Shown: positions 45,504 through 54,917, numbered from the stretch's first letter. The stretch is 64,000 bases of DNA from Corynebacterium afermentans subsp. afermentans (GCF_030408355.1 NZ_CP046606.1:1426001-1490000), one strand, 5' to 3'. Program-made: numbers and translations. The notes: generated from the sequence alone by a model not told the origin.

Positions 45504-46709
45504 ATGAATCACCCCCAGCTCGCCCACACGCTCGCAGATGCCTTGCCGGAGCTCGCGCACGCAGAGCCCGGCACGCAGTTTGAGAACCCGCAGCTTGTCG
45601 CGCTCAACGAGCCGCTTGCGAAGGAGCTCGGGCTCGATGTCGCGTGGCTCAAATCTGCCGACGGCCTGCAGTTTCTCTCCGGCGGATCCGGCGGCCACGC
45701 CATGGCGTACGCGGCGCATCAGTTCGGTCAATTCGTGCCATTGCTTGGCGACGGCCGCGCCCTGCTACTCGGCGACACCGCCGGCCATGAGATCCAGCTC
45801 AAAGGCTCCGGCTTGACCGCGTTTTCGCGCCCCGGCACGGACGGGGTGGGCGCGATCGGGCCGATGCTGCGTGAGCACCTCGTCTCCACGTTCATGCATG
45901 CGGTCGGCGTGCCCACCACCCGCTCGCTTGCGGTGCTGTCCACCGGCGGCACCGTGATCCGTCAAAACGGCGCGGTTCCGGGCGGCATCGTGGTGCGCGT
46001 GGCCAAGAGCCACCTGCGCGTGGGCACGGTGCAGTACGCGGCGACACAGTCGGAGGAGCTAACGCGGAAGGTCGTCACCGCCGCGGGCTTTGACACCGCC
46101 GAGGAGATGCTGCGCACCGTCACCCGCCGCCAGTTCGATCTGGTGGCGCACTGGATGCGCCTGGGCTTCGTCCACGGGGTAATGAACACCGACAATGTGG
46201 CGCTGTCGGGCGAGACCATCGACTACGGGCCGTGCGCGTTCACCGAGCGTTTCGACGGTACCGCGAGCTTCTCATCCATCGACAGGCAGGGGCGCTACGC
46301 GTTTGGCAACCAGCCAAACATCATCGCCTGGAACATGGCGCGGCTGGCGGAGGCGCTCTACCCGCTGCTCGGCGCGGAGAAGGTCGACGAGTACGTCAAA
46401 ACCGTCCAACCAGCCTGGGACGAAGCGTGGGCGAAGTGGATTGGTAACGACCACGACGGGCTCAACGCCGCGGACGACATCACCACCTACAACCGCGAGC
46501 ACGGCATCAACGGTGAGCCCGGCCCCATCTTCATCCCCCGCAACCAGATGCTGCAGGAGGCTATCGACGCCGCCGAGCTCCGCGGCGACTACACCGCGTA
46601 CAACGAGCTGCTCGCCGCGGTGAGTGACCCGTACAACGAAAAAGCCGGGCCCGAATGGATGACCCGGCCTGAAGGGCAGCTGCCCTTTGTCACCTTCTGC
46701 GGCACGTAG
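45504..46709 (+). CDS. selO: SelO family protein adenylyltransferase (YdiU)
   Basis: Pseudokinase-fold enzyme that transfers AMP to protein Ser/Thr/Tyr residues. It has 401 residues, shorter than the E. coli protein of about 480. ELQLKGSG-type lysine loop (IQLKGSGLTAFSRPGTDG near residue 97), HGVMNTDN near residue 226 and IDYGPCAF near residue 239 give the nucleotide and metal site. The protein ends Phe-Cys-Gly-Thr, with the cysteine at the place of selenocysteine in the vertebrate enzyme. It is leaderless, sharing its promoter region with cobA. Confidence 0.9.
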   Translation: MNHPQLAHTLADALPELAHAEPGTQFENPQLVALNEPLAKELGLDVAWLKSADGLQFLSGGSGGHAMAYAAHQFGQFVPLLGDGRALLLGDTAGHEIQLKGSGLTAFSRPGTDGVGAIGPMLREHLVSTFMHAVGVPTTRSLAVLSTGGTVIRQNGAVPGGIVVRVAKSHLRVGTVQYAATQSEELTRKVVTAAGFDTAEEMLRTVTRRQFDLVAHWMRLGFVHGVMNTDNVALSGETIDYGPCAFTERFDGTASFSSIDRQGRYAFGNQPNIIAWNMARLAEALYPLLGAEKVDEYVKTVQPAWDEAWAKWIGNDHDGLNAADDITTYNREHGINGEPGPIFIPRNQMLQEAIDAAELRGDYTAYNELLAAVSDPYNEKAGPEWMTRPEGQLPFVTFCGT

Positions 46710-46715
46710 GGAGCG

Positions 46716-48227
46716 CTACAGGGTGTTTTCGTCCGTGTCCAGCCCCAGCGTCTTCTGGGTCCACGCCCACTGCTCGTCGTAGGCGGCCTCGTCGCGCTTG
46801 AGGGACTTGCCGTAGGTGGGGAACATTTCGTGGAGCTTGTCGCCCCAGTCGATCATGTGCTCGCCGAAGCAGCGCTCCAGAAGCTCGATCATGGCGGCCG
46901 GGGTGATGGACGCACCCGGGGAGGCGCCGAGCACGCCGGCGATGGTGCCGTTCTGGTCGTTCACCAGGGCGGTGCCGAATTCGAGGGTGCCGAAGCGCGG
47001 GAACGCGGCCGGCTTGATCACCTGCACGCGCTGGCCAGCGACCACGACCTCCCAGTCCTTGCCGTCAGCTGCCGGGTAGTACTCGTGCAGCATGTCCACC
47101 TTGCCGTCGAAGTCGCGGAAGACCTCCTGCACCAGGTACTTCACCAGGCCGATGTTGGTGGCGGCCACGCCGAGGTAGGACGGGATGTTGTCCAGGCGGA
47201 TGGACTTGAACAGGTCCAGGTAGGAGCCTTCCTTGAGGAACTTCGGGCTCCAGCCGCCGTAGGGGCCGAACAGGAGGGATTCCTTGCCGTCGACCACGCG
47301 CAGGTCCAGGTGCGGCACGGACATCGGCGGGGCGCCGACCTTGGCCTTGCCGTAGACCTTGGCCTTGTGCTGCTGCACCAGTTCCTGGTTGTCGGTCTTG
47401 AGCCACATGCCGGAGATCGGGAAGCCAGCGTAGCCGTGCACCTCAGGCACGCCTGCCTTGCGCAGCAGGTCAAGGGCGTAGCCGCCGGCACCGACGAAGA
47501 CGAAGCGGGCGCGCACGACCTGCTTGTCGCCGGTGTGGACGTTTTTGACCGTGACCTTCCAGAAGTTGCCTTCACGCTTGATGTTGGTCACTTCGCGGCC
47601 GTAGCGGATCTCGGTGCCGTTGCGCTTCGCAGCATCGAGGAACTGCCCGGTCAGGGAACCGTAGTTGATGTCGGTGCCCGCGTTGGTCCAGGAGATGGCC
47701 ACCGGCTCGGCGTCGAAGTCGCGGCCCTGGGACATCAGCGGCAGCTTCTCCGCGAAGGTTTCGCGGTCATCCGCGAACTGCATGTTAGGGAACATGTGGT
47801 TTGCGGAGAGCTTGTCGTAGCGCTTGCGCAGGTAGTTGATCTGGTCTTCGCCCTGTGCGAAAGACACGTGCGGCACGGGGTTGATGAAGGCGCGGGGATC
47901 CGTCAGCACACCGTTTTCCACCTGGTAGGACCAGAACTGGCGCGAGAGCTGGAACTTCTCGTTGATGTTCATCGCCTTGGAGACATCGATGCGTCCCTTT
48001 TTCTCGGGCGTGTAGTTCAGCTCGCACAGTGCGGAGTGGCCAGTACCGGCGTTGTTGAACGGGTAGGAGGACTCCTCGGCAGGACCGTCGAGCCGCTCGA
48101 AGATCATCTGGGACCAATCAGGCTCCAGCTCGTGCAGCATCGAGCACAGTGTCGCGCTCATGATGCCGGCGCCGACGTGCAGGATGTCCACCTCGTCCGC
48201 GTACTTTTTACCACCGTTGTCAGACAT
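46716..48227 (-). CDS. mqo: malate:quinone oxidoreductase
   Basis: Membrane-associated FAD enzyme oxidising malate to oxaloacetate and passing electrons to menaquinone in the TCA cycle. It has 503 residues, with DILHVGAGIMSATLCSML (residues 14-31) as the FAD-binding loop, FNNAGTGHSALCELNYTP near residue 57 and GASPGASITPAAMIELLERCF near residue 435. AGGAT precedes the ATG. It is convergent with selO. The 131-bp gap to the divergent hydrolase gene carries a GCTTGTCGAC decamer variant. Confidence 0.97.
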   Translation of the reverse strand: MSDNGGKKYADEVDILHVGAGIMSATLCSMLHELEPDWSQMIFERLDGPAEESSYPFNNAGTGHSALCELNYTPEKKGRIDVSKAMNINEKFQLSRQFWSYQVENGVLTDPRAFINPVPHVSFAQGEDQINYLRKRYDKLSANHMFPNMQFADDRETFAEKLPLMSQGRDFDAEPVAISWTNAGTDINYGSLTGQFLDAAKRNGTEIRYGREVTNIKREGNFWKVTVKNVHTGDKQVVRARFVFVGAGGYALDLLRKAGVPEVHGYAGFPISGMWLKTDNQELVQQHKAKVYGKAKVGAPPMSVPHLDLRVVDGKESLLFGPYGGWSPKFLKEGSYLDLFKSIRLDNIPSYLGVAATNIGLVKYLVQEVFRDFDGKVDMLHEYYPAADGKDWEVVVAGQRVQVIKPAAFPRFGTLEFGTALVNDQNGTIAGVLGASPGASITPAAMIELLERCFGEHMIDWGDKLHEMFPTYGKSLKRDEAAYDEQWAWTQKTLGLDTDENTL

Positions 48228-48358
48228 GCGTAGTCATCCTTTGATGTTTATCGACTTTTGGGAGTGGTGACCATATTACGTCCCCTTCATGCCCAAGGTG
48301 CAAAGGCTTGTCGACGACCAAAGATCCGAACCGTTCGCAGAAAAGTATCATCGGCCGC

Positions 48359-49366
48359 ATGAGTGACACCGCGCATCAGCTTGATTGGCAACCCGACCCG
48401 CTCGGCGACGGATTCGAGCAGGCCGTCCTCCCCCAGGGCAAGGACCCGGACAGTAGAACCCGCGTGGATGCGGTGCTGGTGCGGGACGTGCGCGCGTCGC
48501 AAAGCAAAAGCCCCCAAAAGCCCGCGGTGCTGTGGGTGCACGGCATGTCCGACTACTTTTTCCAGACCCACGTCGCCGACGAGTTCGCGCGGCACGGGTA
48601 CCCGTTTTACGCGCTGGACCTGCGGCGCTGCGGGCGCGCGCTAAGAAAGGATCAGCGCGCGCACTTCACCCTTGCCATGAGCCGGTATTTCCCCGAGCTC
48701 ACGCAGGCGTTAGAGATCCTCGCCGCGGAGCACGGTTCGGTGGTGGTGCTGGCGCACTCCACAGGCGGATTGATCGTGCCGCTGTGGGCGGATCACCTGC
48801 GCCGCGACAAACCTGCGGAGCATAAGAGGCTTGCCGGCATCGTTTTGAACAGCCCGTGGTTGGACATGCAGTTCCCGAAGTGGCAGGTGGCCGCGCTCAA
48901 GCCACTGCTCAACTTCTTCGGCACGATGTTCCCGTCGCTGCCGCTGCTGCAGCGCGGGGAGGGCACCTACGGCAAGTCCATCCACAAGGACTTCCACGGC
49001 GAGTGGGAGTTCAATACGCAGTGGAAGCCGATTGACGGGCACCGCAAGTACTTGGGCTGGATCCGCGCGGTGATCAAGGGGCAGGAAAAGATCCACGCCG
49101 GGGACGTTGACACTGGCGTGCCGACGCTGACGCTGCGCTCTTCGCATTCCTATCTCGGCGAGGAGTACTCCCCCGCCGCCGACACTGCTGACACGGTGCT
49201 GGATGTTGACCAGATTCAGCGCTGGGCACCAACACTGTCGGGCACCGCAGACGTGCAGGTCATCGATGGTGCCCGGCACGACGTGTTCCTGTCCGAGCGC
49301 CACGCCCGCGAGGCCGCATTCAAAGCCGTATTTGGGTGGCTCGACGGCCAGGGTTTCGCCCAGTAA
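48359..49366 (+). CDS. alpha/beta hydrolase
   Basis: Serine hydrolase of 335 residues. The oxyanion region VLWVHGMSDYFF is near residue 56, the nucleophile elbow AHSTGG near residue 132 (variant G-x-S-x-G with Ala first), and an acid/His pair in VIDGARHDVFLS near residue 303. This resembles monoglyceride lipase/lysophospholipase-type enzymes; the substrate is unknown. The ATG at 48359 is leaderless (TATCAT at 48346-48351, seven bases before it). It lies between mqo and mtr, as in C. glutamicum. Confidence 0.85.
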   Translation: MSDTAHQLDWQPDPLGDGFEQAVLPQGKDPDSRTRVDAVLVRDVRASQSKSPQKPAVLWVHGMSDYFFQTHVADEFARHGYPFYALDLRRCGRALRKDQRAHFTLAMSRYFPELTQALEILAAEHGSVVVLAHSTGGLIVPLWADHLRRDKPAEHKRLAGIVLNSPWLDMQFPKWQVAALKPLLNFFGTMFPSLPLLQRGEGTYGKSIHKDFHGEWEFNTQWKPIDGHRKYLGWIRAVIKGQEKIHAGDVDTGVPTLTLRSSHSYLGEEYSPAADTADTVLDVDQIQRWAPTLSGTADVQVIDGARHDVFLSERHAREAAFKAVFGWLDGQGFAQ

Positions 49367-49407
49367 CGTCGATACGCGAAATACACATATATATAGAGGA
49401 GAAGACC

Positions 49408-50835
49408 ATGCCCGCTCACGGAAGCGATTTGCAGGACGCCACACGCTACGACCTGATCATTGTGGGAACGGGTTCAGGAAACTCCATTCTCACTCCCGAC
49501 TTCGACGACAAAAACGTCGCGATTGTGGAGAAAGGCGCGTTCGGGGGCACATGCCTCAACGTCGGCTGCATCCCCACCAAGATGTACGTACTTGCCGCGG
49601 AGCAGGCGTACGCGGCGCGCGAGGCCGGAAAGCTCGGCATCGATCTCGAGTACAAGGGCGCGGACTGGCCCGGCATTGTCGAGCGCGTCTTTGACAACCG
49701 CATCGACCTGATCGCCAAGGGTGGTGAGGACTACCGCCGCAACGGCTGCCCCAACGCCACGGTCTACGACGTGGAAGCGCGCTTCGTCGGCCCCAAGACG
49801 CTATTGACCGGCCGCGGTGGGACCGAAGAGCTCATCACCGCCGACACGGTCATCCTCGCCGCCGGCGCCCGCCCGTTCATTCCGGAATGGGCACACGATG
49901 TCACCTTCCACACCAACGAGGACATCATGCGCCTTGAGCGCCAGCCGAAGTCGCTGACCATCGTCGGCGGCGGGTTCATCGCCATGGAGTTCGCGCACGT
50001 TTTTGATGCCCTCGGTACCGAGGTGACCATCATCAGCCGCTCACAATTGCTGCGACAGTTGGACCAGGACCTCGCGGAGCCGTTCAACACACTCGCCGAC
50101 GAGCGCTACACCGTCCACATGGGCCGCACGGTCACCTCCGCTTCCGAGGACAGCGCGGGCGTCACGCTCACGCTCGACGACGGCACCACTGTCACCTCCG
50201 AGTCCCTCCTGATCGCCACGGGCCGCATCCCCAACAGCGACACCCTCGACGTCGCCGCTGCCGGGATCGAAACGCACGAAGACGGACGCGTCGCTGTCGA
50301 CGAGTTCGGCCGCACCACCGCGAACGGTGTGTGGGCGCTCGGCGACCTGTCGTCGCCGTACCAGCTCAAGCACGTGGCCAACGCGGAGCAGCGTGCGGTG
50401 ACCCACAACGTGCTTCGTGCCTGGGCGGGCGAAGACGATTCCGCGATGGTGCCGATGCCGCACGATCACGTCCCGTCGGCGATCTTCACCCATCCGCAGA
50501 TCGCAACGGTGGGGATGACCGAACAGGAAGCGGTGGACGCGGGCCTCGACGTCACGGTGAAGGTGCAGAACTACGGCGACGTGGCCTACGGCTGGGGCCT
50601 GGAGGACTCCACCGGCGTGGTGAAACTGGTGGCGGACCGTAAAAGCGGCCAGCTTTTGGGCGCGCATTACATGGGCCCGCAAGCCTCCACTCTGATCCAG
50701 CAAATGGTTACCGTTCTCGCATACGGGCTGGATCTGAGGGACTTCCCGCGGTCCCAGTACTGGATCCACCCATCCCTTGCAGAGGTGACCGAAAACGCGA
50801 TCCTCGGCCTCGACTTGACGTTCAAAGAAGTCTAA
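49408..50835 (+). CDS. mtr: mycothione reductase
   Basis: NADPH-dependent flavoprotein disulfide reductase that regenerates mycothiol from mycothione, the actinobacterial counterpart of glutathione reductase. It has 475 residues. The redox-active cysteines are in GGTCLNVGCIPTKM (about residues 46-59), the FAD motif is IIVGTGSGNSIL near residue 17, the NADPH motif VGGGFIAMEFAHV near 190, and the C-terminal HPSLAE motif carries the catalytic His. The ATG is chosen because GAGGAG lies upstream of it. It is transcribed separately from the hydrolase only if a promoter exists in the AT-rich 41-bp gap. Confidence 0.96.
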   Translation: MPAHGSDLQDATRYDLIIVGTGSGNSILTPDFDDKNVAIVEKGAFGGTCLNVGCIPTKMYVLAAEQAYAAREAGKLGIDLEYKGADWPGIVERVFDNRIDLIAKGGEDYRRNGCPNATVYDVEARFVGPKTLLTGRGGTEELITADTVILAAGARPFIPEWAHDVTFHTNEDIMRLERQPKSLTIVGGGFIAMEFAHVFDALGTEVTIISRSQLLRQLDQDLAEPFNTLADERYTVHMGRTVTSASEDSAGVTLTLDDGTTVTSESLLIATGRIPNSDTLDVAAAGIETHEDGRVAVDEFGRTTANGVWALGDLSSPYQLKHVANAEQRAVTHNVLRAWAGEDDSAMVPMPHDHVPSAIFTHPQIATVGMTEQEAVDAGLDVTVKVQNYGDVAYGWGLEDSTGVVKLVADRKSGQLLGAHYMGPQASTLIQQMVTVLAYGLDLRDFPRSQYWIHPSLAEVTENAILGLDLTFKEV

Positions 50836-51155
50836 ACCTTTACTTCACCCCCTCTTTCGGGGGACCACGTCAAAAGGCATGATCTTTTTGACACACCTGG
50901 CGAAAAGAGCACGTGAGAGATATTTGGATTAGCCCAATCTTTTCAGCTAACGTCAAGTTTTCCAACCTTTGGTTGAACTTTTGAAAATTTTTAAGCGCCA
51001 ACTTGCATACGGCTGGAAGTCTTCGGCTATTGTCGGGGCAGACACCGGGACCGAGCCCACCGGGCTTGCTATCGGTCCTAGGAGCTCATGCCCCTGGGAT
51101 TCTTTGAATTCCACCCGGACGTCGTGCAAGAACTATCAGAGAAGGATTTCGTTTC
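50836..51155 (+). promoter_or_regulatory. AT-rich structured leader region of the secreted pair
   Basis: A 320-bp gap with no gene. CCCCC/GGGGG (50849-50865) may terminate mtr. GTCAAAA/TTTTTGAC, CAACC-TTT-GGTTG near 50980 and a long hairpin GACCGA...TCGGTC (51047-51076, with AGCCC/GGGCT inside) lie before the first secreted gene. The A/T-rich stretch at about 50940-50995 stands out from the rest of the window and is the likely promoter. No -10 box is certain. Confidence 0.45.
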
Positions 51156-51521
51156 ATGCGTAATTTCCGTAAGGCAGCCCTCGCCGGCGCAACCGCCGTC
51201 GCTGTGGCATTCGGCTCCACCGCAGTCGCAACCGCCGAGACCGTCAACCCGGACAACCAGCTTGGTGAGGCCACCGCTGGCGACAGCTCCCTGTCCTCCC
51301 GTATTGGCGCTGGCCTTGAGGGTGATCAGACCGCTTACGGCCCGGCCCTGTTCGGCTCCTCCCACGGCGAGGCCGAGGGCGAGACCGAAGCCTACGAGCA
51401 GCAGCCGGCATGGGCTAAGCTCTTCCACGCTCTCACGATCTTCACCGCTGTGTCCGCCCTCGTTGGCATGATCGTCGGCCCGGCGTACAACTTCGTCGTC
51501 CACGGCCCGTTCAACGTCTAA
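51156..51521 (+). CDS. secreted membrane-anchored protein, paralogue 1
   Basis: Unrecognised corynebacterial surface-protein type. It has 121 residues: signal peptide MRNFRKAALAGATAVAVAFGS ending near AETVNP (residue 29), an acidic Gly/Ser linker, and a C-terminal hydrophobic helix (about 90-112) after QQPAWAKLFHA. Codons are strongly biased to C-ending forms, as in highly expressed genes. GAGAAGGA precedes the ATG. The next gene encodes a paralogue with the same start, signal pattern and pre-helix motif. C. glutamicum has a comparable secreted pair near mtr and map. Confidence 0.75.
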   Translation: MRNFRKAALAGATAVAVAFGSTAVATAETVNPDNQLGEATAGDSSLSSRIGAGLEGDQTAYGPALFGSSHGEAEGETEAYEQQPAWAKLFHALTIFTAVSALVGMIVGPAYNFVVHGPFNV

Positions 51522-51573
51522 TTGCGGTTTTCCGCGATCTAATCCCCCCATCACACCTGAAAGAAGGATTGCA

Positions 51574-52014
51574 ATGCGTAACTTCCGCAACGCTGCTGTC
51601 GCAACCGCGACCGCGATCACTCTCGCCGCTTCCGGCACCTCCATCGCTCTGGCAGAGACCACCGATGCTGCAGACGCTTCCGACCGCAAGGTGACCCAGA
51701 CTGGTGGCCAGTCCTCCGTGGCATTCCAGGGCACCAAGCAGGACGGCGACAAGAGCTTCGGCGAGGTCATCTCCGACGGCATTAAGGGCGAGGGCTCCTC
51801 CCAGTACGTCACCAAGGATGACGCTCAGACCCGCTTCGACATCCGCGACGCTGCTGGCAAGGAGAGCAACGTCGAGAACATGCCGCAGTGGGCACGTCTC
51901 TGGGTTGACGGCACCATCGTCGCTGGTATCGGCGCCATCGTCGGCCTGGTCATCGCTGGCATCAACTACGCTTCTTACAACGGCTGGATCCAGCTGCCGA
52001 ACTTCAACTTCTAA
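51574..52014 (+). CDS. secreted membrane-anchored protein, paralogue 2
   Basis: A 146-residue paralogue of the preceding protein. Signal peptide MRNFRNAAVATATAITLAAS ends after ALA (near residue 26). A polar 70-residue middle (GGQSSVAFQGTKQDGDKS) is followed by MPQWARLWVDG and a C-terminal glycine-rich hydrophobic helix (about 112-135). Both proteins share a Gln-x-Ala-x-Leu type motif before the helix, suggesting a C-terminal anchor. AAGAAGGA precedes the ATG. Strong terminator downstream. Role unknown, possibly envelope structure or a small porin-like element. Confidence 0.75.
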   Translation: MRNFRNAAVATATAITLAASGTSIALAETTDAADASDRKVTQTGGQSSVAFQGTKQDGDKSFGEVISDGIKGEGSSQYVTKDDAQTRFDIRDAAGKESNVENMPQWARLWVDGTIVAGIGAIVGLVIAGINYASYNGWIQLPNFNF

Positions 52015-52046
52015 GTTGAGCTTCGCCTGTAGGGCGTAAATGAAAG

Positions 52047-52075
52047 ACCCGCTGCAGCCGTGCAGCGGGTTTTTC
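52047..52075 (+). terminator. terminator of the secreted pair
   Basis: ACCCGCTGCA (52047-52056) and TGCAGCGGGT (52061-52070) form a perfect 10-bp stem with a four-base loop, followed by TTTTT. Confidence 0.92.
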
Positions 52076-52093
52076 CTTTTCCCACAACAACCG

Positions 52094-52135
52094 AAAGCCC
52101 GGCGGAGCAGTGTGAGCTGTCCCGCCGGGCTTTAT
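52094..52135 (-). terminator. terminator of map
   Basis: AAAGCCCGGCGG (52094-52105) and CCGCCGGGCTTT (52122-52133) form a perfect 12-bp stem, 13 bp past the map stop, with A/T runs at both ends. It can work in both directions. Confidence 0.9.
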
Positions 52136-52147
52136 TGGTTTTCGGTC

Positions 52148-53047
52148 TTACTCCCCCAGCATGTGCTGCCCGGCGGCGACGTCGGAGTCCGGGATGGTGA
52201 GGATCTCGTTACCGTCCTCGGTGATCACGATGGTGTGCTCGAACTGGGCGGTGTATTCGCCGTCGATGTTCTGCACGGTCCAGCCGTCGTCCCACACACG
52301 GTACGGCAGCTCGCCCAGGTTGATCATGGGCTCGATGGTGAGCGTCATGCCCGGCTCCAGTATGTCCGTGTAGGCGTCGGAATCGTAGTGCAGCACCACC
52401 AGCCCGTTGTGGAAGGTGGTGCCCACTCCGTGGCCGGTGAAGTCCGTGACCACGTTGTAGCCGAAGCGCTTGGCGTAGGACTCGATCACGCGCCCGATCA
52501 CGTTGATCTGGCGGCCGGGCTTTGCCGCCTTGATGCCGCGCATCGTCGCCTGGTAGGTCCTATCCACCAGGTCCGTGTGCTCCTGCGCCACCTCGCCGGC
52601 GAAGAACGTGGCGTTGGTGTCGCCGTGCACGCCGTTTTTGTAGGCGGTGACGTCGATGTTGACGATGTCGCCTTCCTGGATCACCGTGGTGTCAGGGATG
52701 CCGTGGCAGACAATTTCGTTCAGCGAGATGCAGCAGGACTTCGGGTACCCACGGTAGCCCAGCGTGGACGGGTAGGCACCGTGCTGAACCAGATAGTTGT
52801 GGACGATACCGTCGATCTCATCGGTGGTTTTGCCCGGGGCCACAGCGGCGCCGGCAAGCGCCAGAGCGTTCGCCGCGATCTTCGACGCTTCACGCATCGC
52901 CTCGATGGTCTCAGCGGTCTGGATCACCGGCTCGCCGACGTTTTCCTGAACTTCGTCCTTCCATGCGTACTCGGGGCGCTCAATGGTCTTTGGCACCTTG
53001 CGCTCTGGGGTGGGTTTTCCTGGGGTGAGTAGGCCTCGGTTATTCAT
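52148..53047 (-). CDS. map: methionine aminopeptidase
   Basis: Removes the initiator methionine from nascent proteins; type Ia metallopeptidase with two metal ions. It has 299 residues with a 45-residue N-terminal extension typical of actinobacterial MetAP1 (SH3-binding-like Pro-rich sequence). Metal and active-site residues are in CHGIPD near residue 126, [31 protein letters not shown] near residue 216 and LTIEPMI. The ATG at 53047 is leaderless (TACCAT seven bases upstream). It lies downstream of the penicillin-binding lipoprotein gene, on the same strand. Confidence 0.96.
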   Translation of the reverse strand: MNNRGLLTPGKPTPERKVPKTIERPEYAWKDEVQENVGEPVIQTAETIEAMREASKIAANALALAGAAVAPGKTTDEIDGIVHNYLVQHGAYPSTLGYRGYPKSCCISLNEIVCHGIPDTTVIQEGDIVNIDVTAYKNGVHGDTNATFFAGEVAQEHTDLVDRTYQATMRGIKAAKPGRQINVIGRVIESYAKRFGYNVVTDFTGHGVGTTFHNGLVVLHYDSDAYTDILEPGMTLTIEPMINLGELPYRVWDDGWTVQNIDGEYTAQFEHTIVITEDGNEILTIPDSDVAAGQHMLGE

Positions 53048-53101
53048 GTCCCCAATGGTAGACCTGCGGTCAAACATGGCCTGAGCATCCCTCCGGGAGA
53101 C

Positions 53102-54916
53102 TTACTCGGCGGGAGCGTCCAGGTTCAGCAGCATCCGGTCCGACAGTGCCACAGCGGCCTCAGAACCGCCGCCAAGCACCACCAGGGTGGCGAAGGCGAT
53201 GTCATCGTCGGCCCGGTAGCCGGTGAACCACGAGTGGGAGCCGCCGTTGATCTCGGCCTCGCCGGTCTTGCCGCGGATATCGCCGCTCGCGGTGAACGCG
53301 CTCGCCGTGCCGCCAGGGCCGGTGACCGCAGCCATCATCTGACGCAGCTCCTCGGCCGCCTGCGGGTCCATTGGCGGGGCCTCTCCGCTCAGCTTCGTCT
53401 CCTCGCCCTCCACCAGGTACGGCACAGGCAACGAGCCGCGCGCGGCAGCGGCGGACACCAGCGCCATACCGAACGGGCTGGCCAGATCCAGGCCCTGGCC
53501 GTAGCCGGCCTCGGTGCGGTCCAGCGGCTCTTCGCCCTCCGGGATGGAGCCGGTGATGGTCTCCACACCGGGGATCTCCATGTCCACGCCCAGGCCAAAC
53601 TGCTTGCCAACGTCCTGCAATTCGCCGGGCGCCAGTTTCGTGGAGATGTCCGCGAACGTGGTGTTGCACGAGCGCGCGAACGCGGTCTCCAACGGCACGG
53701 TGCCCATTCCGAAGCCCGCGTAGTTGGTTACGGTGCGCCCGTAGAGGTTCATGGTGCCGGGGCATGGCACCGGCGAAGCCGGAATAAGCCCCTGCTTTGT
53801 CAGCCCGGCAAAGGCGGTGAGGATCTTAAACGTCGAGCCTGGCGGGTACTGGCCCATCGTGGCCAGGTTGCCACCGGCATCCGCGGCCGGCGTCTGCGCA
53901 ATGGCCAGGATTCCGCCTGTGGACGGCCGCATCGCCACGATCATGGCCTGCTGGCCGGCAACCGGCTCGAGCGCCATTTCCGCGGCACGCTGGATGCGGT
54001 GATCCAGGCTGATGTGCACCGCGGGAGCCGGAGCGGCGTCCTGGCGCTTGATCTCCTCGTAGGAGGCACCGTTTTCGTTGACCACATCGACGCTCCAGCC
54101 GCTATCGCCCTGTAGATCGTCTCGCACCAGCTCACCCACGCGCGCCATGATGTCGGGCGCAAACTCCGGCTGCGCATTGACCATCGCGGCCTCCTCGTTG
54201 AGCCGCACGCCGGGCTCACCGGCCAGTGCCGCCTCGAACGCGTCTTTTGCGGGCGCAGGCACCACTGCAACGGAGTATGTGCCGGAGGCGTCCTGCAGCT
54301 CCTTCGCTACCTCCTCCGCGTCACGCAGGGGCACGCCGCGATCCACCTCGTGGGCCTTGGCCAGCGCCGCGCTGATACCGGCTGCCGCCGCCCCGGCGCT
54401 GTGCATTTCCTCCGTGTCCACCAGCACGCGGTAGGCGGTGCCGGGCGTGAGCAGCTCCACCCCGTCGGAGGAGACCACGCTCGCCTGCGACGGGGCCACT
54501 GCGCGCAGCTCCAAGTGCTGGTTCGCCCCCAGTCGCGGGTGCAGCACGGACGGCTGCCAGCGCACGTTCCATTCGTTGCCGCTCTGCGTCAGCGTCATCT
54601 GTGCCTGATACGTCAAATCCCGCTCTCGAGGCAGGTCCCAGCGCAGCTCGTAGGTGGCTGTGGCCAGGTTGTCGTCCTGGTTGACGTCGATAAGCGATGC
54701 GCTCAGGCTTTCCGCCTGCAGCCCGCCCCACGTGTCGTTTAGGGAGGTTTCGGCGGCGGAGGCGTCGTCGATAAGCGACGAGTTCACCTCGCGCTTCTCC
54801 AGCGCGCTGAGAAAATCGGAGGCGGCGGGTTCGGCGTCGTTGGGGCGCGGGGTGCAACTGCTTATCGACGCCGCCAGCGCCACCACCGCAACCCCCGCGA
54901 CACGGCGGCGCAGCAT
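53102..54916 (-). CDS. penicillin-binding lipoprotein (transpeptidase)
   Basis: Class B penicillin-binding protein anchored as a lipoprotein, 604 residues. The signal ends in the lipobox SISSC (Cys about residue 21). An NTF2-like MecA-N-type domain (30-140) and dimerisation domain precede the transpeptidase domain. Its motifs are STFK near residue 360 (nucleophile Ser), SCN near 413 and KTG near 550. The mycobacterial homologue is the Rv2864c lipoprotein. It starts 1 bp after the ispG stop. It carries three exact GTCGATAAGC copies within 184 bp at its 5' end, a local concentration. Confidence 0.93.
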   Translation of the reverse strand: MLRRRVAGVAVVALAASISSCTPRPNDAEPAASDFLSALEKREVNSSLIDDASAAETSLNDTWGGLQAESLSASLIDVNQDDNLATATYELRWDLPRERDLTYQAQMTLTQSGNEWNVRWQPSVLHPRLGANQHLELRAVAPSQASVVSSDGVELLTPGTAYRVLVDTEEMHSAGAAAAGISAALAKAHEVDRGVPLRDAEEVAKELQDASGTYSVAVVPAPAKDAFEAALAGEPGVRLNEEAAMVNAQPEFAPDIMARVGELVRDDLQGDSGWSVDVVNENGASYEEIKRQDAAPAPAVHISLDHRIQRAAEMALEPVAGQQAMIVAMRPSTGGILAIAQTPAADAGGNLATMGQYPPGSTFKILTAFAGLTKQGLIPASPVPCPGTMNLYGRTVTNYAGFGMGTVPLETAFARSCNTTFADISTKLAPGELQDVGKQFGLGVDMEIPGVETITGSIPEGEEPLDRTEAGYGQGLDLASPFGMALVSAAAARGSLPVPYLVEGEETKLSGEAPPMDPQAAEELRQMMAAVTGPGGTASAFTASGDIRGKTGEAEINGGSHSWFTGYRADDDIAFATLVVLGGGSEAAVALSDRMLLNLDAPAE

Positions 54917-54917
54917 A

